Source: Oreocharis arfaki (Eukaryota > Chordata > Aves > Passeriformes > Paramythiidae). From it: 64,000 nucleotides of DNA. Numbering within the stretch: position 1 is the first letter of the stretch; every line of letters begins with the position of its first letter. The DNA lies in the NCBI GenBank assembly GCA_013398015.1, contig VZRR01014162.1, positions 1 through 64,000 of the forward strand. The letters are read 5' to 3'. This document shows positions 49,520-62,500 of this stretch, piece after piece. The position numbers and the translations under genes were made by a program. The notes beneath the pieces were generated by a model. The model did no database searches, was not told the origin of the DNA, and saw only the letters and a program-made list of their open reading frames with translations.

Positions 49520-49720
49520 CAGCCGGAACGAGGCACCACGTTCTTCCCCCAGAATCCAACCCGTCAGCGGCGCAGGGAAAAAACCCTCAACCCAGGTAGA
49601 GATTTGGCACCATGGGTGGGGTCGTGTTCACTTAGGCACACCTGACATTAGTTAGTATTAGCGTGGTTGTATTATACTCCCACTAAACATGTTTGAAGAA
49701 TAAAGTGTTTTTTGTAGCTT
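49520..49720 (+). other. DNAH10: DNAH10 3' UTR (approximate end)
   Basis: A short 3' UTR of about 200 nt is inferred from the stop at 49517-49519 to just past the AATAAA at 49699. The exact cleavage site is not visible. A T-rich run (AAGTGTTTTTTGTAG) directly after the signal fits a downstream element. Confidence 0.7.
49699..49704 (+). promoter_or_regulatory. DNAH10: DNAH10 polyadenylation signal AATAAA
   Basis: A canonical AATAAA hexamer lies 180 nt after the stop codon, followed at once by a GT/T-rich stretch. It is the only canonical plus-strand signal found close to the end of the gene. Confidence 0.75.
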
Positions 49721-49814
49721 GTATTTCCTTCTGGAAAGGCGCCAAGCTGGTCTGTGGATGCAAAGAGGGAGTAAGTTGGTCTCGCACACACAAAGACTAA
49801 AGTTTGCCTGGGTG

Positions 49815-51701
49815 GTTGTAAGAAATGTCTTTAATTGCCCAAAGCATCACTTCTGCGGTGCCTGGAAGCGGTGCCTCCCACCGGCCTCCAACAAGTGGCA
49901 GGGTAGGTCACTCATACAACACATGACCATAAAAATATGGTGTCACAACCAAAGTAACCAAACCCGCTGCTGGTTAATGCAATACACGTGAAAACAGTAA
50001 CCCTCAGAGTAACAACTTTGCTTTAACCAACCCCTGTCCGGGAACACAGCTTTTCCCTACCCCTCCCCACCACTTGTGAAACAAATTCCTACCACAGAGC
50101 CAGCGAGGCGCGAGGCTGGGTGGGTCTGGGGCTTTGGGACAGCGAGTGACAGAGGGCACAAAGGGTGGGCAGAGGTCAGAGCCTTGCCCGGGATCAGCCT
50201 TGCTGGAAGGGTCATGCTGCACAGGAATCAAGCAGGACCACGGGCGGGAGAACAGCTCTGCCAGCCTGCCAGGGCCTTTGCTGGGGCGCTGGCAGTGGCC
50301 CCAGGCTCTGGAGGGAGACACACACCAACACAGCTGCAGAAAAAGCTTACGAAGGGCAGACTACAGCTGGCGAGGGGAGGGGCAGGGCAGGCAGGGATCC
50401 TTCATCAGCTGTCACAGAGAATTAACGTTCCAAATTTTTAAAGGCACATCATAAGCTTAGCAGCATTTGGGAGCCAGTGTTTCTTGCTGGTCCTACTCAG
50501 AGGCTGCAGACAAGAGTGAAGCAGAGGTGATCAGAATGTAAGAAAAATGGACAAATTCATGCTCCTTCCCCAAAACTACATACCCTCCCAGCTCCTAGTA
50601 TGCCTTTCTTTCCTAGAAAAAAATAATACAAAAAAGAATCAAGTAGTCTAACAGCTGTTGGGTCTACCTGCTATTTACTAGAAAGGAGTAGGGGAATCTG
50701 GGCAAGTGCAAGGCAAGTCCATCCCAATTCACAAGGACAGAAATCAAGGATGCCAGGTTCTCCTGTATGAATCTGTTACATCGCTTAAAACTAATATTCA
50801 CATTTCAGAGGGGCAGCTCAGGTTCCTAAGCTGGCAGCAGCCAGCACTGTCTGATGATGCCCAAAACAAGACTCAGGTTTTTAGGAAACAAAAATAATCC
50901 CTTTACAAAAAAAGTGCAGGTTAGAGCATAAAGAACCATTTCCATATTGGATAGCCAGTTACAGTTCCCCTCTGGAAAAGGAGCTCTGAGCCAGTATGGA
51001 AGGTGCTACAAATGCAGTGTACTGACTAGCATAAAATGTGTTGTGAAGCCATTCGATTAAAAAAAACCCCAAAACAATCCCCACAAACAACCCAGTGTTC
51101 ATAGTCTTCCTATGAAGGCTGTTAACCTTTTAAATGGTGCTTCCCCCACCCATATTTTACTTAAAGCCACAAACCAAAGTATTTAGGATTAATCAAGTAG
51201 TGCTTGCTGGGTCTCCGGGGATGTCCTTAGGTCATTAAAGTGAACGTACATGTGCCCAGCTTTCCGTGCTGCTGCAAGAGCGACTGTGGCAGAGGTCAGT
51301 GGTGGCTCTGGAGTGCTCACACACAGAGTGTAGACAAGAGAACCCCTGCCAGGTCAAATGTTAACAGCCGACACGTGTGGCTGCAGTGTGAGGGAGGGGT
51401 GTTCTCTCTAAGAGCGCTCACTAACCCAGCCCGTGCCTTTGTCCACACGAGCATTACAATAAACAGAGCAGCACGTGGAAGCAAGCGGTCAGGTCCCCCT
51501 GATTTGGCCACAGCATGGAGTGGTTATATACCTTGCCATATGAACACAGTCCTAGGAGGTTTCATTAGAGCAAAATGTATTAATGATGTACCCGGGAGGA
51601 GTTTGGCATGCATGGGGCGTCAAAAGAAACTTCACCGCAGGTGCTATTTACCCTACAGGCTCACAGTGCATAACCAGCACAGAACCGCTTCCGTGGCGTG
51701 C
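49815..51701 (-). other. CCDC92: CCDC92 3' UTR (inferred)
   Basis: From the stop to the only poly(A)-like hexamer I could find on the minus strand (ATTAAA, 49835-49830). The resulting length, about 1.9 kb, is plausible for this gene. No open frame or repeat of note is seen in it. The far end is uncertain. Confidence 0.6.
49830..49835 (-). promoter_or_regulatory. CCDC92: Candidate CCDC92 polyadenylation signal ATTAAA
   Basis: The plus strand reads TTTAAT, so the minus strand has ATTAAA. A GTGTGTGCGAG stretch follows about 45 bases downstream on the minus strand, resembling a GU-rich element. No minus-strand AATAAA was found between here and the stop codon. Confidence 0.5.
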
Positions 51702-52477
51702 TCAGACAGTTCTGTCTGTCCCCGAGTGCTTTCTGACCACTTTGCTTCCGTGGACCTGATCCACTGCCAGCGTCTCCACCTCCTGCTGCGGCTGGGCGGG
51801 CGCGGCGTGGTGGATGCGATGGGCGACCCCGATGTGCGCCTTGTGCGGCTTCTCGCGGGCGGGGCTGTGCGACTCGCCGGGCGCGCGATCCGACGGGATC
51901 GGGGGAATGACCAGCGGCCGCTCCTTAATCAGGTGCACCTCTGCCGTTTCCCTGGCCAGCAGAAAGGGCGTGGGATCGGGCATGGCATCCACGGGCTCTC
52001 GCAGCACCAGCTTCCGGCTCTCCGACCCTATTCTGTAGGCCTCTTCGAACTCGGGGTTCAGCGGTGTCGACAGACTCTTCTTCATCCTGCGCCGCGGCGT
52101 CTCCGGCAGTTTGTCCTTGGGAGGGGACGGTTTGTAGCTGGACAGCACGGGGCTGCCAGACGGGGTCCCCTCCGAAGTCCCGGTGGCACTCATCAGCTTC
52201 TTCTTTGCCGCATGCAGCTGAGAGGTCAGATACGCAATCGTGCTCGCTCTCTGCTCCAGTTCGCTGGACAACATATTGAGCTTATGGCTTTTCATTTTTA
52301 ACTCTTCCAAATACTTCTTTTCTCTTTCTTTAATAGTGTTTTCCAGCACCATTATCATCGCGTTCTTTTGTTCAAGTTCTTTCAACAATTCGCTATTTTC
52401 AGCCTCTTTGATTTTCAGCTGAGCTTCAAGATCTTTGCACTTACTTTTGAGCTCATCACTTCGTGAACCACCACTTT
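51702..52477 (-). CDS. CCDC92: CCDC92 coding exon 3 with stop
   Basis: 776 nt from acceptor CATGTTCTTCCAG to the TGA at 51704-51702. It starts mid-Glu, then SGGSRSDELKSKCKDLEAQL and the second coiled coil, then the Pro-rich tail. The 3' part is GC- and CpG-rich compared with its surroundings, which leaves a long chance open frame on the other strand. Confidence 0.96.
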
Positions 52478-52707
52478 CTGGAAGAACATGGGAAGCAGAA
52501 GTGTTTCAAGTTAATAACAGCCACTATGTAAAACAGTGCAATAGGGTTCCTCTTGCCATCCCTAAGAAGAATCCAGAAGACTAACTTCAGCTAACACTCA
52601 TCCCACACCATCCCTGATCCAGGGGGTTAATCTCAAGGAGTTATCTTATTCTTGCTCTTCACCTCTTGTTAACTCAACACATACAAAATAACTAGGATCT
52701 AGTGTAT

Positions 52708-52738
<31 letters not shown>

Positions 52739-53559
52739 AAAATAAAAGCTTTGTGGTTAATTACAGCACCAGCTCAGCTAAGTTTTAAAAATAGTCTCAC
52801 TCTTCTGCCCCTAAAATTTGTGTCCTGTGTTCCCATATAGCAAGAAGGGAACTGACTGTCTAGTGGAGTCAGCAATTCCAGGTGCTATTCCTGGCTCTCT
52901 CACAGATTTCCTGTGTGACCTTGGTAAAGAACTTCTGACATTTACTTCATAAATAACTAAGTCTGGAAAGTAGAAAAGAAAATACAAACATTGGAAAAGA
53001 TTTGTAAATTGAACACAAACATTAAAAGAAAAATGCCATGTATTCCTTACCTGACAAGTCTGAGCTCTTTACAGTCAGCTCATAGGTTAAATCTGAGGAA
53101 AAAAAGTTGTTTATTTTTGTTAGGACATCATCATGGAGCCCATACAGCACCTGGTGAGCAGATTTACAATGACAGACTTATCTAAATACAGAATTAACTC
53201 TTCCCACAGCCCAAAGCAAGAATAGGAGATTCACAGCAAATTAGCAAATACGTAAAACAACTGAACTATCAGCTTTTTAAAGAAAAAAAAAGAAAAAATA
53301 CTGGCTTTGGTCAGCCAGTTTGCCATGAGATACAAACTGAAGGCGCTAAATCCACCCTGCTGGTGGGCTTTGCTGCTGAGTTCCACTGCTGAAGTGGGGA
53401 GCAGTCACTCACTCCAAGGAGTGAGGTACCTGTGCAGTGCTGCTGCAGGCGGCGCAGCTCGGCGTGCAGCCCCTTCAGGGTGTTGGCGTGTTCCCGCTGC
53501 AGGAACAGCAGGTTCTTCTGGGCACTCTGCAGTTGGTTCTCCAGAGTTGAGGTGGCCAT
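51702..53559 (-). CDS. CCDC92: CCDC92, coiled-coil domain-containing protein 92
   Basis: Three coding exons on the minus strand (53559-53430, 53092-53051, 52477-51702) join in phase to 315 residues; the human protein is about 331. Residues 1-57 form the CCDC92 family coiled coil (MATSTLENQLQSAQKNLLFL). A second coiled coil follows at about 70-150 (ELLKELEQKNAMIMVLENTI). The rest is a Pro/Ser-rich, basic tail with RRRMKKSLSTPLNPEFEEAY, VDAMPDPTPFLLARETAEVH and ERPLVIPPIPSDR, ending KHSGTDRTV. Known of the family: CCDC92 is a centriole/cilium-associated protein reported to bind CEP164, and the human 12q24.31 region is linked to fat distribution and insulin resistance. Its exact biochemical role is not known. 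It converges on DNAH10 as in human. Confidence 0.96.
52705..52738. repeat. (CA)n(TA)n microsatellite
   Basis: About ten CA units run directly into about five TA units, in the CCDC92 intron between coding exons 2 and 3. A likely polymorphic simple repeat. Confidence 0.95.
53051..53092 (-). CDS. CCDC92: CCDC92 coding exon 2 (42 nt)
   Basis: A tiny exon between acceptor TTCCTCAG and donor TCAG|GTAAGG, encoding DLTYELTVKSSDLS and the first base of a Glu codon. It is recognised because it matches the human LTYELTVKSSE stretch and its phases fit both neighbours. Confidence 0.95.
53430..53559 (-). CDS. CCDC92: CCDC92 coding exon 1
   Basis: Begins with ATG at 53559-53557 and encodes 43 residues ending LRRLQQHCT, plus one base of an Asp codon. 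The start is the one conserved in the family (human M-A-A-T-N-L-E-N-Q-L). An acceptor, TTCCCTGGCAG, lies seven bases upstream of the ATG, so the 5' UTR is split by an intron. Donor CACAG|GTACCT. Confidence 0.95.
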
Positions 53560-53566
53560 CCTGACC

Positions 53567-56500
53567 CTGCCAGGGAACAGACATGGAATTGTGATGGTGA
53601 GTTACCTTGCACATACAGAGATCCTCCCTCTGCAGCCAGATCAGCAGGAATGGCTGAATTCTACTGTTAATGCATTGACTGATGTGTGATCATCAAATGC
53701 CACAAAAGGTTTTTCTGCTTCAGGACTATTTCAATTACAAGTGCTCCAAGTTCATCAAAAGCCTAATTATACTGTAGGGTGGAGCAGGGAACTCATTTGT
53801 TTGGAGGTAACACATTTAAAGGATTACCTTCAGACAGTCTAAGTCATTAATCCTGTTACAAGTTAAAAGCAGAGTTCTGAGGAATGGGCTATTGTGTCCT
53901 TCTTGCTGAGGGTTTCCACTTACCTCCAGGGACAAAGGGATTGGTAAAAATCCTTGGCAAGAACAAGGAAGAAAGCACTAAAATGCAGCAGCTCAAAGGA
54001 AAAAGGCAAAGCAGGGGTCTGAGCACAGCCAGGCTGGTGGCACTGCCATGGATGTGGCTGCCAAGGGTGCCCCAACTGAGATGTGGGTGCTGGGACTGGC
54101 ATGAGGGAAACTCCAGCTGCTCTTGGGTTTCCTCAGCACCAGGCCCAATGACACAGAACAAGAAAAGGACAATGCTTCATTCAAAGAGAAAACAAACAGA
54201 TTTTTCTTGCTCAGGTTACGAGTACATGGAAACCCCTTACACTGCTGGGTTTCCCTTACAGAACAGCCTTGTAAAAGTAGGCCTTGGCCACAGCAGCGCT
54301 CTCACTCAAAGACAGACACAGTTAACTGTGTGGTGCTGACAGACATCCTTGAAGACCCCTGTGCTGCCAGTGTTAGGACTGGTCCTGATAAGGTAACAAT
54401 GGATACAGCAGGAAAGGCTAAATTCTGTTATATGTGTAGAAGCCATTACAGCAATCAAGTTACAAGGGTAAGGGAAGAGTCAGCGCTCCTGTTGCCTGGA
54501 CAACAACCTGCAGTGGCACTGCAACCATGCCTGGAATTATGGGACCACACATGGAGCACAAGATGGACCTTAACAGGTTCGCCTTGGCATTGTAAGTGTT
54601 CTCCACTGGGACTCTCTGGTATGTAGTTTTGTGATGAGAATTTGTTTCTACCAGTTTAAAATTGGTAGAGCATAAGCTCAGAGCAAGTGACACACTTTTG
54701 TTATTCCTAAACATATCACAGCCCTGTGTTTAATTTTATACTTCTATTTCCCAAAAGAACACCAGACTTGGTGCTCCTGCATCTTGGAGATGCACTAAAG
54801 CACCTGGGGATGTGGTGTAGAAATCACACACACAGAGCCCTCCTGATTTCAACTGTGACCTGAACTGGCATCATCTCCTACTGACTTAACCCTACAGAAA
54901 CAAATATCTGATTGTAAAAAAATAAAGCGAAGGTGTGAAAGATGTTACAGAATCCACTTCTGTGCAGGGGCCAAAGAGCCTGGTTACCTTGTAACAGAGA
55001 TCAAAGATTAAGTTCAGTGCCCAAGAATGTGGGTAGTGGTGCCAACTGTGCTTTGCTGAACAAATGGGTGGTTTCACAATCACCATCGTTAGCAAAAAAG
55101 CAGAAATTACGGACCAAACAAGCAAAAATTATGCACCAAACACAATCTAAAAAGAGATTTCTAGGGTGGTTTAACAAATTTTGCAACACCCCATCAATGC
55201 CACACTGGTGGCCCCTCATGGCCACAGCGCTGGAGTGCTGGTGGAAGGGGGACTGCACAGTCACAGCAATTACTGTGGGGCACCATTCATTCTGAGGAGT
55301 GAGGATATTTCAGCTGTGATACCTTTTCAAAGTGACACCCTCTTGCTTGCAAAGCTGACATCAGACAGACAGGACTTTACTGAATCATCTCATTTCTTCA
55401 GTGTTCACTCCACTCTGATCGACTGAGCACGACAGCAGGATAAAGCCACAGCTGGAGCTCTGACTGGGCAGGACACCGAGGCTCAGAAGGGATTCTTAAT
55501 CGAGGAGTGTATTTTCCAAAAGAAACCCTAAGCTGTGACAGGAGCGAGTGAAAGAACAGCCTCCACACAATACCCCAGAGCTTCTGTTCTCACAATGGGT
55601 ATTAACGGTGGCTTTACACCTGTAACCACAACCCAACAGGAAAATACTTCCCTGAATAGGAAAATACTTCATCACCTTCAACAGACAGTGAATGTTCACA
55701 GCTCAGTCCTTGCAAAGAAACACATTCATTAAAAACCAGTTTCTAAACGTTAAAAAAAACCAGAACAGGGCTCTCACTATTAATCTCCTCAATTGCTTTT
55801 TCACTTTGATCTCCTGCATCTGAATGATCACACCAGGATTACCTGCTCTGAAGAAAACAAATATAATCAGAGGCAAATGAGTGCTACAGGCTCAGGAAGA
55901 AAATAAGAACAACCAGCACCAGAGCATCATTTTCCCTGCAGCAGCAGTAAGTTAATCAGTGAGATCAATTAAACCAACCCACGATGAGTTTTAGCTGCAG
56001 CCCCTCTGCACTAAGCAGTTTCCCACAACCCTCTGCAGCCTTTTTGTGCTTTTCCTCCTCACAGCAGCCTGGTTGTCTGCCTGTCCTCTCTCCCCTCCCT
56101 CCAAGGGAAAGGGAAGGCCAGCGAGGTGAAGCCACAGCCCCCATGGATGTGTGGGCAGCAGATCCAGCTCCAAACCCGCTCACCCACCCACGCAGGCCCT
56201 TTTACACAGCACAGCCAGCACCGTGAGATCTGTGCCCTGGGAAACAGACAAAACCATCCACTGTAAAACCAGGGCAAGGCAAAGTGTCTTGCACCGACAG
56301 TCACTACACAGAGCGACATAGATTTGCTTTGAAATCTGCACAAATTAGTTTTAACAATAATATATTCCATGGCACTATTCATTTTACACCAAATCTTAAA
56401 ACACATAATTAGACATAATATTATTCAAGTCTGAGATTTGGAGTAAATGGATTCTAACTGAATATGCATTACCTGTCAACTAAGCTCACTTGCAAAATAT

Positions 56501-59500
56501 TAAAAATATTTTTGATAGCTTTTTCAGCCAAACATATTTCTATCACAGAAATTCTGGTGTCACATTTGTCAGCAGCTCATAGGAGATGATGCAAAGCGAG
56601 ACCCACTGACCTGTGCAATCAGCCTGAACATTTTTAAAACGAGAGAAGACTCAAGAGGTAATGAAAAGGAAACAAATATAATTAAAAAGAAATAAAAATT
56701 TGTTTTAGTACAAGTCAGTGAACATTTTCCCACCACTTCCCTATGCAGACCCTTTGACTTAGTCCCAGAGAGGTTGGTTAGTAGGATTTACAGCTACTCC
56801 CAGTTCCTTAACAATACTCAACGCACTGCATGATGTGTGAAGAGCCACAGCTCACACCCAACAACCGCTCCCATGGGCAGCTGAGATCTGACAGAAGAGG
56901 GTCTTGGGAGGGGTCAGGCTAAAGAAAAAATAAAAATCTATTCAGGTGCATCTCCCATTGGGGTTTCCAAGAGGGAATCCTATAAAGCAGTCCTGGGATT
57001 GCACTAAACTGATTTAATCTCAGGCTCTCTGAAACAAGAAGGTCAAAAACCACAAGAGGAACAGCAAAATGCAGAAGTCAGTGGTGCCCTTTACAGCCCA
57101 GAGGAGCAATCTCCACCTCCCACCATGGAAAGTGGTGGGACAAGCTCTCCAAGCAACCAGGCTCTGGCTGGACCCCGGCAGATAAATGACACCAGTGCTG
57201 GGAAGAACGCTGTGACTGCATACATGGCACAAAGTTATGCCACTACAGTTTTGCCCCCCTTCCCCTTTGTCTCCAAACAAACAAAATGTTGGTTAGGTTC
57301 TTACACAGAAGGAACTGAGCAATGCAGGGCTTGGCGAAGTCCCCTGGGAACGCACGCAGCACTTGGGAAGGATGACAGAACGCTAAAGGGACACCGCAGT
57401 GTCCGGGGTGATGGTGAGGGTGACACACCTCCTCTGGCAGCAGGACTGGCCCCAAACACCAAGTGTCCAACATGTCAGCACCAGAGCCTTTGTGCGGATG
57501 GTGCGCTCCATTCCACCCTTCAAACACCTGCAGTTTCTCATTTCTCAGGACCACCACACCACCAAATGTTTCTATATACAGCTCAGAGATTGAGCCTCAA
57601 CTCCTCCAAACAATGGATTCACAATTTCTCTTTAATATAGCCAAGGAGGAACACATTGAATGAGTCAAACAGAATTCCCTTGGGAACATTAAGCACAACA
57701 CTTTAATCATGACAGCATCTACCTAAGCCATCATCTTCCAGCAAAGCAGAGAAGGTAACTTCAATTATCATTCCTGTAAGCTCACCTTAAAAGGGAACTG
57801 TTCTGTCTCTTTAAAAGTGCATGTTCTCTTCAAAAGGGAACACACACACACAAAATCTTATATGGAAAAGGAAAAAATATTAAACAGGAGCTTTCAAAAT
57901 GTGACTTAATCACATGCTTACCATAAACAGTCACTAACATTTTAACAGTCACATCTTGCCTTGCAGAGGATGTGCAGGCTCCAGGCCTTTTTGGATCTTA
58001 AGCATTTGGAGAGAGTTCAAAATGTTTCAAGGCAACGAGCATCTGGCTGAGTATCAGATGCCTTTGCACAAAATCAGAACATCTCTATACCCTGCTGCAA
58101 GATAGGAGGAGGGAAATGCTAATGTCTGACCTTAGACACAAGTCCAAAGGATGGAACAAAGCCCAAACAACATCTTCATTCCTGTTTGGTATCCACCAAA
58201 CAGAACACAATAACCTCCTTTTGCGTGGATGGGGTGACCATCACCTGAGAAGCTGCTTTAGCTCCCTGCCAACTCATATCCTTGAAATATGTACGGGCAG
58301 ACATTTTGCTCTCAACTGCTCTCTGCCCAGTGCCCCCTCAAAATGTAACAAAAGCTGCCAAAATGCCATTTGTTTGCTATACAAAATACAATTTCAAGAA
58401 CTAAATAAGGACAGTGGATTCCTCTTGTAAGAGCCTCCAAAGTTTTAGCCAGACTCCATTACAAAGATTGCCACTGAACTGACCAAACTTATCTAAGCAA
58501 CACAGCTCTAATGCTGGAATTACCGACAGCCACTTTGTTGTTCTTTGCTTAGATCAGCTCTCCATCTCTGAGACATCACGCCATCCCCAAAGTGTTTGCT
58601 CAGCTCCTTTCAAAGGGCATAATAAAGGAGACCCTGCAGCCTCCACAGCCAACTCAAGGGCTTTGCTCTCTTTCTGCTCAGATGTTTGCTTTAAGTCCCA
58701 CACAAACCGATTCTACGACACCACTACACCTCTACTAAAGCAGACCCAGCAATAACACGGCTTAGTGACAAACTCTTCCACAGTTGCAGATTTCTGCTCA
58801 TCCCTCATTCACCCATCTGTGCATCAGACTAAGCCAGTTCAACCAGTCCAGTGTTGCTGAAATCAAGCTTTTCAGGCAATACACTCAGCCTACACATCCA
58901 CCTCTGGTCATTCCTCCCCTTCTCCAGCGCTCCTTTATCAGTAACGAGTACCTCTCACAGCAACACCTCCTTCCCCCTCCTCCTCAGCCTTCTGCATTAA
59001 AGCATAACAACGCTTACACATCATTATTGACCCAGTAACTTGGTCTCATATTCTTTTCGTTTGTGTGTTTTAAAGCCAGCAAAATGAGTAGCTCTTTCCT
59101 GGAGACAACGGAGGGGAAGAAGGAACTGTGCCACTGTCCTCCCAGAGGAAGGACACGATTCCGCTTCCTCAGCTCCTTTTCCATTTCTACTGCTTTTGAT
59201 GCTATTTTACTCACTGGTTTCTCTGCCTGACTTTCCCATCATTTTCTGATCAGAGACTCTAAACTCTTTATAGTTAATCCCTGAATGTCCTGCAAGCACA
59301 TATTCCGGCATTTTAGTAAGAAGATGACTTTTTGTTACTCCTACAGCAGCTGGTATGGCAGCGGGAAGAATAATTGAGTGGACACCATCCTGGCAGCAAT
59401 GATTTAATTTTAGATGCTCCAAAGGAACCAGCTGGTACTTTTGCACAGAACTCACCGACTGCCTACGTGTCTGACTGCGTACCTGGAGTCAGGAGCACTG

Positions 59501-62500
59501 ACAGGAATAGTTCACGTGGTGTTTTCTCTGTCCTTGAGACCACCCAACCCCAGAGCTGTCACAATGAAAGAGACTAAAAGGAATCAGATGTTAAAATCAC
59601 TACTGTGACAGAGACTATGAGAGAACCCAATCAAATGGTCCTGCAGTGGCATTTCATACAGACACAGTTATTGTGACCAATACCAGGGTGTGCAAAGCTA
59701 TGACTGTACAGCTGTCAGGAACAAATACCTTACTCTGGCAGGAAGCTTTGAAAATTACCTAATTTGGGCCTAATTCACTTCAGTGAAACAAAGAAGGTGA
59801 CATTTAAATGACACTGACTACTTCAAAAGAACCCCTTTAACAACGATGAAGTGACAATAAAAGCCCTCATGAGCAAGACTACATCGTCATGTCAAGGAAC
59901 AGGTCGTGTCTCTCCTGCTCTCTAGCACACGCTCCTAAAGAATGGCTCTTCTGTTTTATTCACCCCTTCATTCTGAGGATAAAATAGTTTGTTATTTTAA
60001 TATAACCTCCACCAAAGCCACAGAATGCAAACGGCACCCCAATCACAACCAGGCAGTCACAGTATTGCAAAGACACGTTAGTCTTTCTAGTAAACCAAAT
60101 TCTTTTGTCAGAAAAATGACAAGAAAATTAATATTCAATTCTCCCAGACTAACACAATATCAATGTTACACATAAACCTGAGCCTGATTCTATTTTTTTC
60201 CAAAGTCATTAAGAAAGTTCTCCAGCTTCAGCTAAAGCTGAATCAGGACTTAAGTTAGTAAGGTGGGCTGTGGGTGGTTTTGATACAAGGATCTGCTCAG
60301 TGTAACTCCAAATTCATGCTTAGAAATCACACTATACTATGGAACAGTCACAAGCTTTTTTCACATATCAAATACTCACTTATGAACACTGCATGTCCTC
60401 TTTTAATTTTGTCCTATACGATCAAGAATGTGTGAATTGCACCAGAAACTGAAGAAAACGTATTTGTGCAATATAAAAATTTGCCCTTTCTGAAGCCTGC
60501 TGAAACACAAACCAAAAAAATTACGAAGCTGGTTTCACATAACCAACTTGGCTGGGCCTTCTCCCTCTCCCTAACACGATAAAAACCCACCACCACCCAG
60601 ACATGCAACTATTTCACCGCCCAGCCCAGACATGACTTTGCCTCACCCATCCCACTCACACACAGCAAGCAGGAATTCAGTGTGGCATTTCTGAAATGCT
60701 CCAGAATCACCTTCCTGGTCATTCAGTGAACCAGGTCAGGGAACTGGTGCAGCTGAAAACAAATCCATTTTTCCACTGGCTGTTTTCAGGTGACGGGTTC
60801 ACTGTGCAGCACTGTAGATGCCTGGGGAAGGTGAAAAAAATAAAAATAAAAAATAGAATCTGTAAGCAGGTCAGGGGGGTGGAACAGGCAGAACTGCTTC
60901 CTGCAGCAGTGCCAGCTCCAGGCACTTGCCTGAGCTTGAGCTCCTGCTGCATGAACTGCAGAAATGATGATTTTCAGAGTTTACCTGGCATATTTGTGAA
61001 ACATGGCAGAAGGCACTGAAGCCTTACAGCAAGCTAAAGAAATCTGTCCTGAGAGATCATTTACAGAGAGCAGCTCTTGTAACAGCAACCTTACAGAACT
61101 GCAAAACCATTCCCAGGCAAGTGTAACAGGCTGAGGAGATGCTTTTCTCTAATGCATTCTGTGATGCTGTTTCATAAGGCATTGATTTTTATTATTTTAG
61201 AACAGCAGCTATAATCAAACACACAAAATTTGGTCTCCACTTTGCTAAAGGTTTTGAGAGCTGCTGATGAAGGAAATCTGACAGCGGCGATGATCTATGT
61301 CCAAGTCCTTTCCTAAGCAAGGGTTTTTTCGGTGTTAAAGAGGATGCCAAGACAAAGGGTTCCAAACAGAAGTGCTTTATACCCTCACTTACATAACCCA
61401 GGTATCTCAAACTGAGACAATAAAGCTACACAGCTCAAATCAAGCTTTCCTGAGGCTGGAAAGGAAACAAGCAGACACATTTCTATTACAAAGGGAGCCT
61501 GCCGGTTCTGACACCATTCCCACGGATTTTGCACACAGATGGACTCTTCCCGAGCTCCACACCTCTGCTCCACAGAAACGCGATCTGCTGTGCCTTTTGT
61601 GCCCTCCCTCTGGGCACCGACTCGGATTACAGGGAGCTACTGTTCCCTGGCATATTTTCAGCCTTTCTGGAGACAGCTACCATTCTGTTCACGGAGAAGC
61701 CATGACATTTAACAGTTTTCAGTACTGTTTTTAAATAACACTGATTTTAAACCCCATCTCGCAATCAAATAATTAAAACCAACAAGCAGCAACGTATTTT
61801 AACATTTTAAATACAAAGCAAAGGTTTCCTTGGAGTGAAATGAGAACAAACATGCTCCCCAATAGCAGGAAAGAAATAGCAATCCAAAGAAAAGCCTTTT
61901 TTCAATGATTATTTAAAACCACCCAAACAATCAGCTTGCAGAAGTTCCAATACACTCTGAAAACATCAGTTTCAGCAATATTTTGTCATGCCTCTGATGT
62001 CTAGTGGTAAATAAATTACTGTTCCTATTTATAGTACCATAGTCTTTAACATCAGCAGGAGAATTGAGCTGGTAGACAACTGTAAAACATTATTAAACAA
62101 AATCATTCACTGCTCACATAGAGACAGACTAACACCCATTATCACACTGCTGGACATCCTGGTTTAGAGGAAGATATTTTTTACATCACTTACAAATGAG
62201 CACAGAGACGAATCAGGCCCACATTCACTGACAATACCACAGCCAGACAGGTAAAGGTGAAGGAACAGAGGTGAGGGACAGCAGGTGGTAACCAGGGGTT
62301 AACATTCCACCTCAGCTCCACTCAATGCACTATTTGCCATGTTCTTGTTCTCTTTGGATGTACATTCGATTCGTGCACAAGAACGGAGGGGAGGGTTTGT
62401 CTCAGCAGAGGAAAGCAGAGCCCTGGTGATATGGTTCGTGCCCGAACAAAGGGCATCCTCCCACCTGATCCCCACCCAGGCCGTGGGCACGGGCCCTGGA

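Noticed and set aside
51240..52301. 353-residue open frame on the plus strand
   Set aside because: It is the antisense shadow of the GC-rich last exon of CCDC92, whose minus-strand protein has clear homology. The plus-strand translation is Arg/Leu-rich with no motif.
54123..54626. 167-residue plus-strand open frame
   Set aside because: No family resemblance and no supporting signals; sits in presumed CCDC92 intron.
57125..57640. 171-residue plus-strand open frame upstream of CCDC92
   Set aside because: No recognisable domain, no exon-like splice sites that give a conserved protein, and low-complexity composition.
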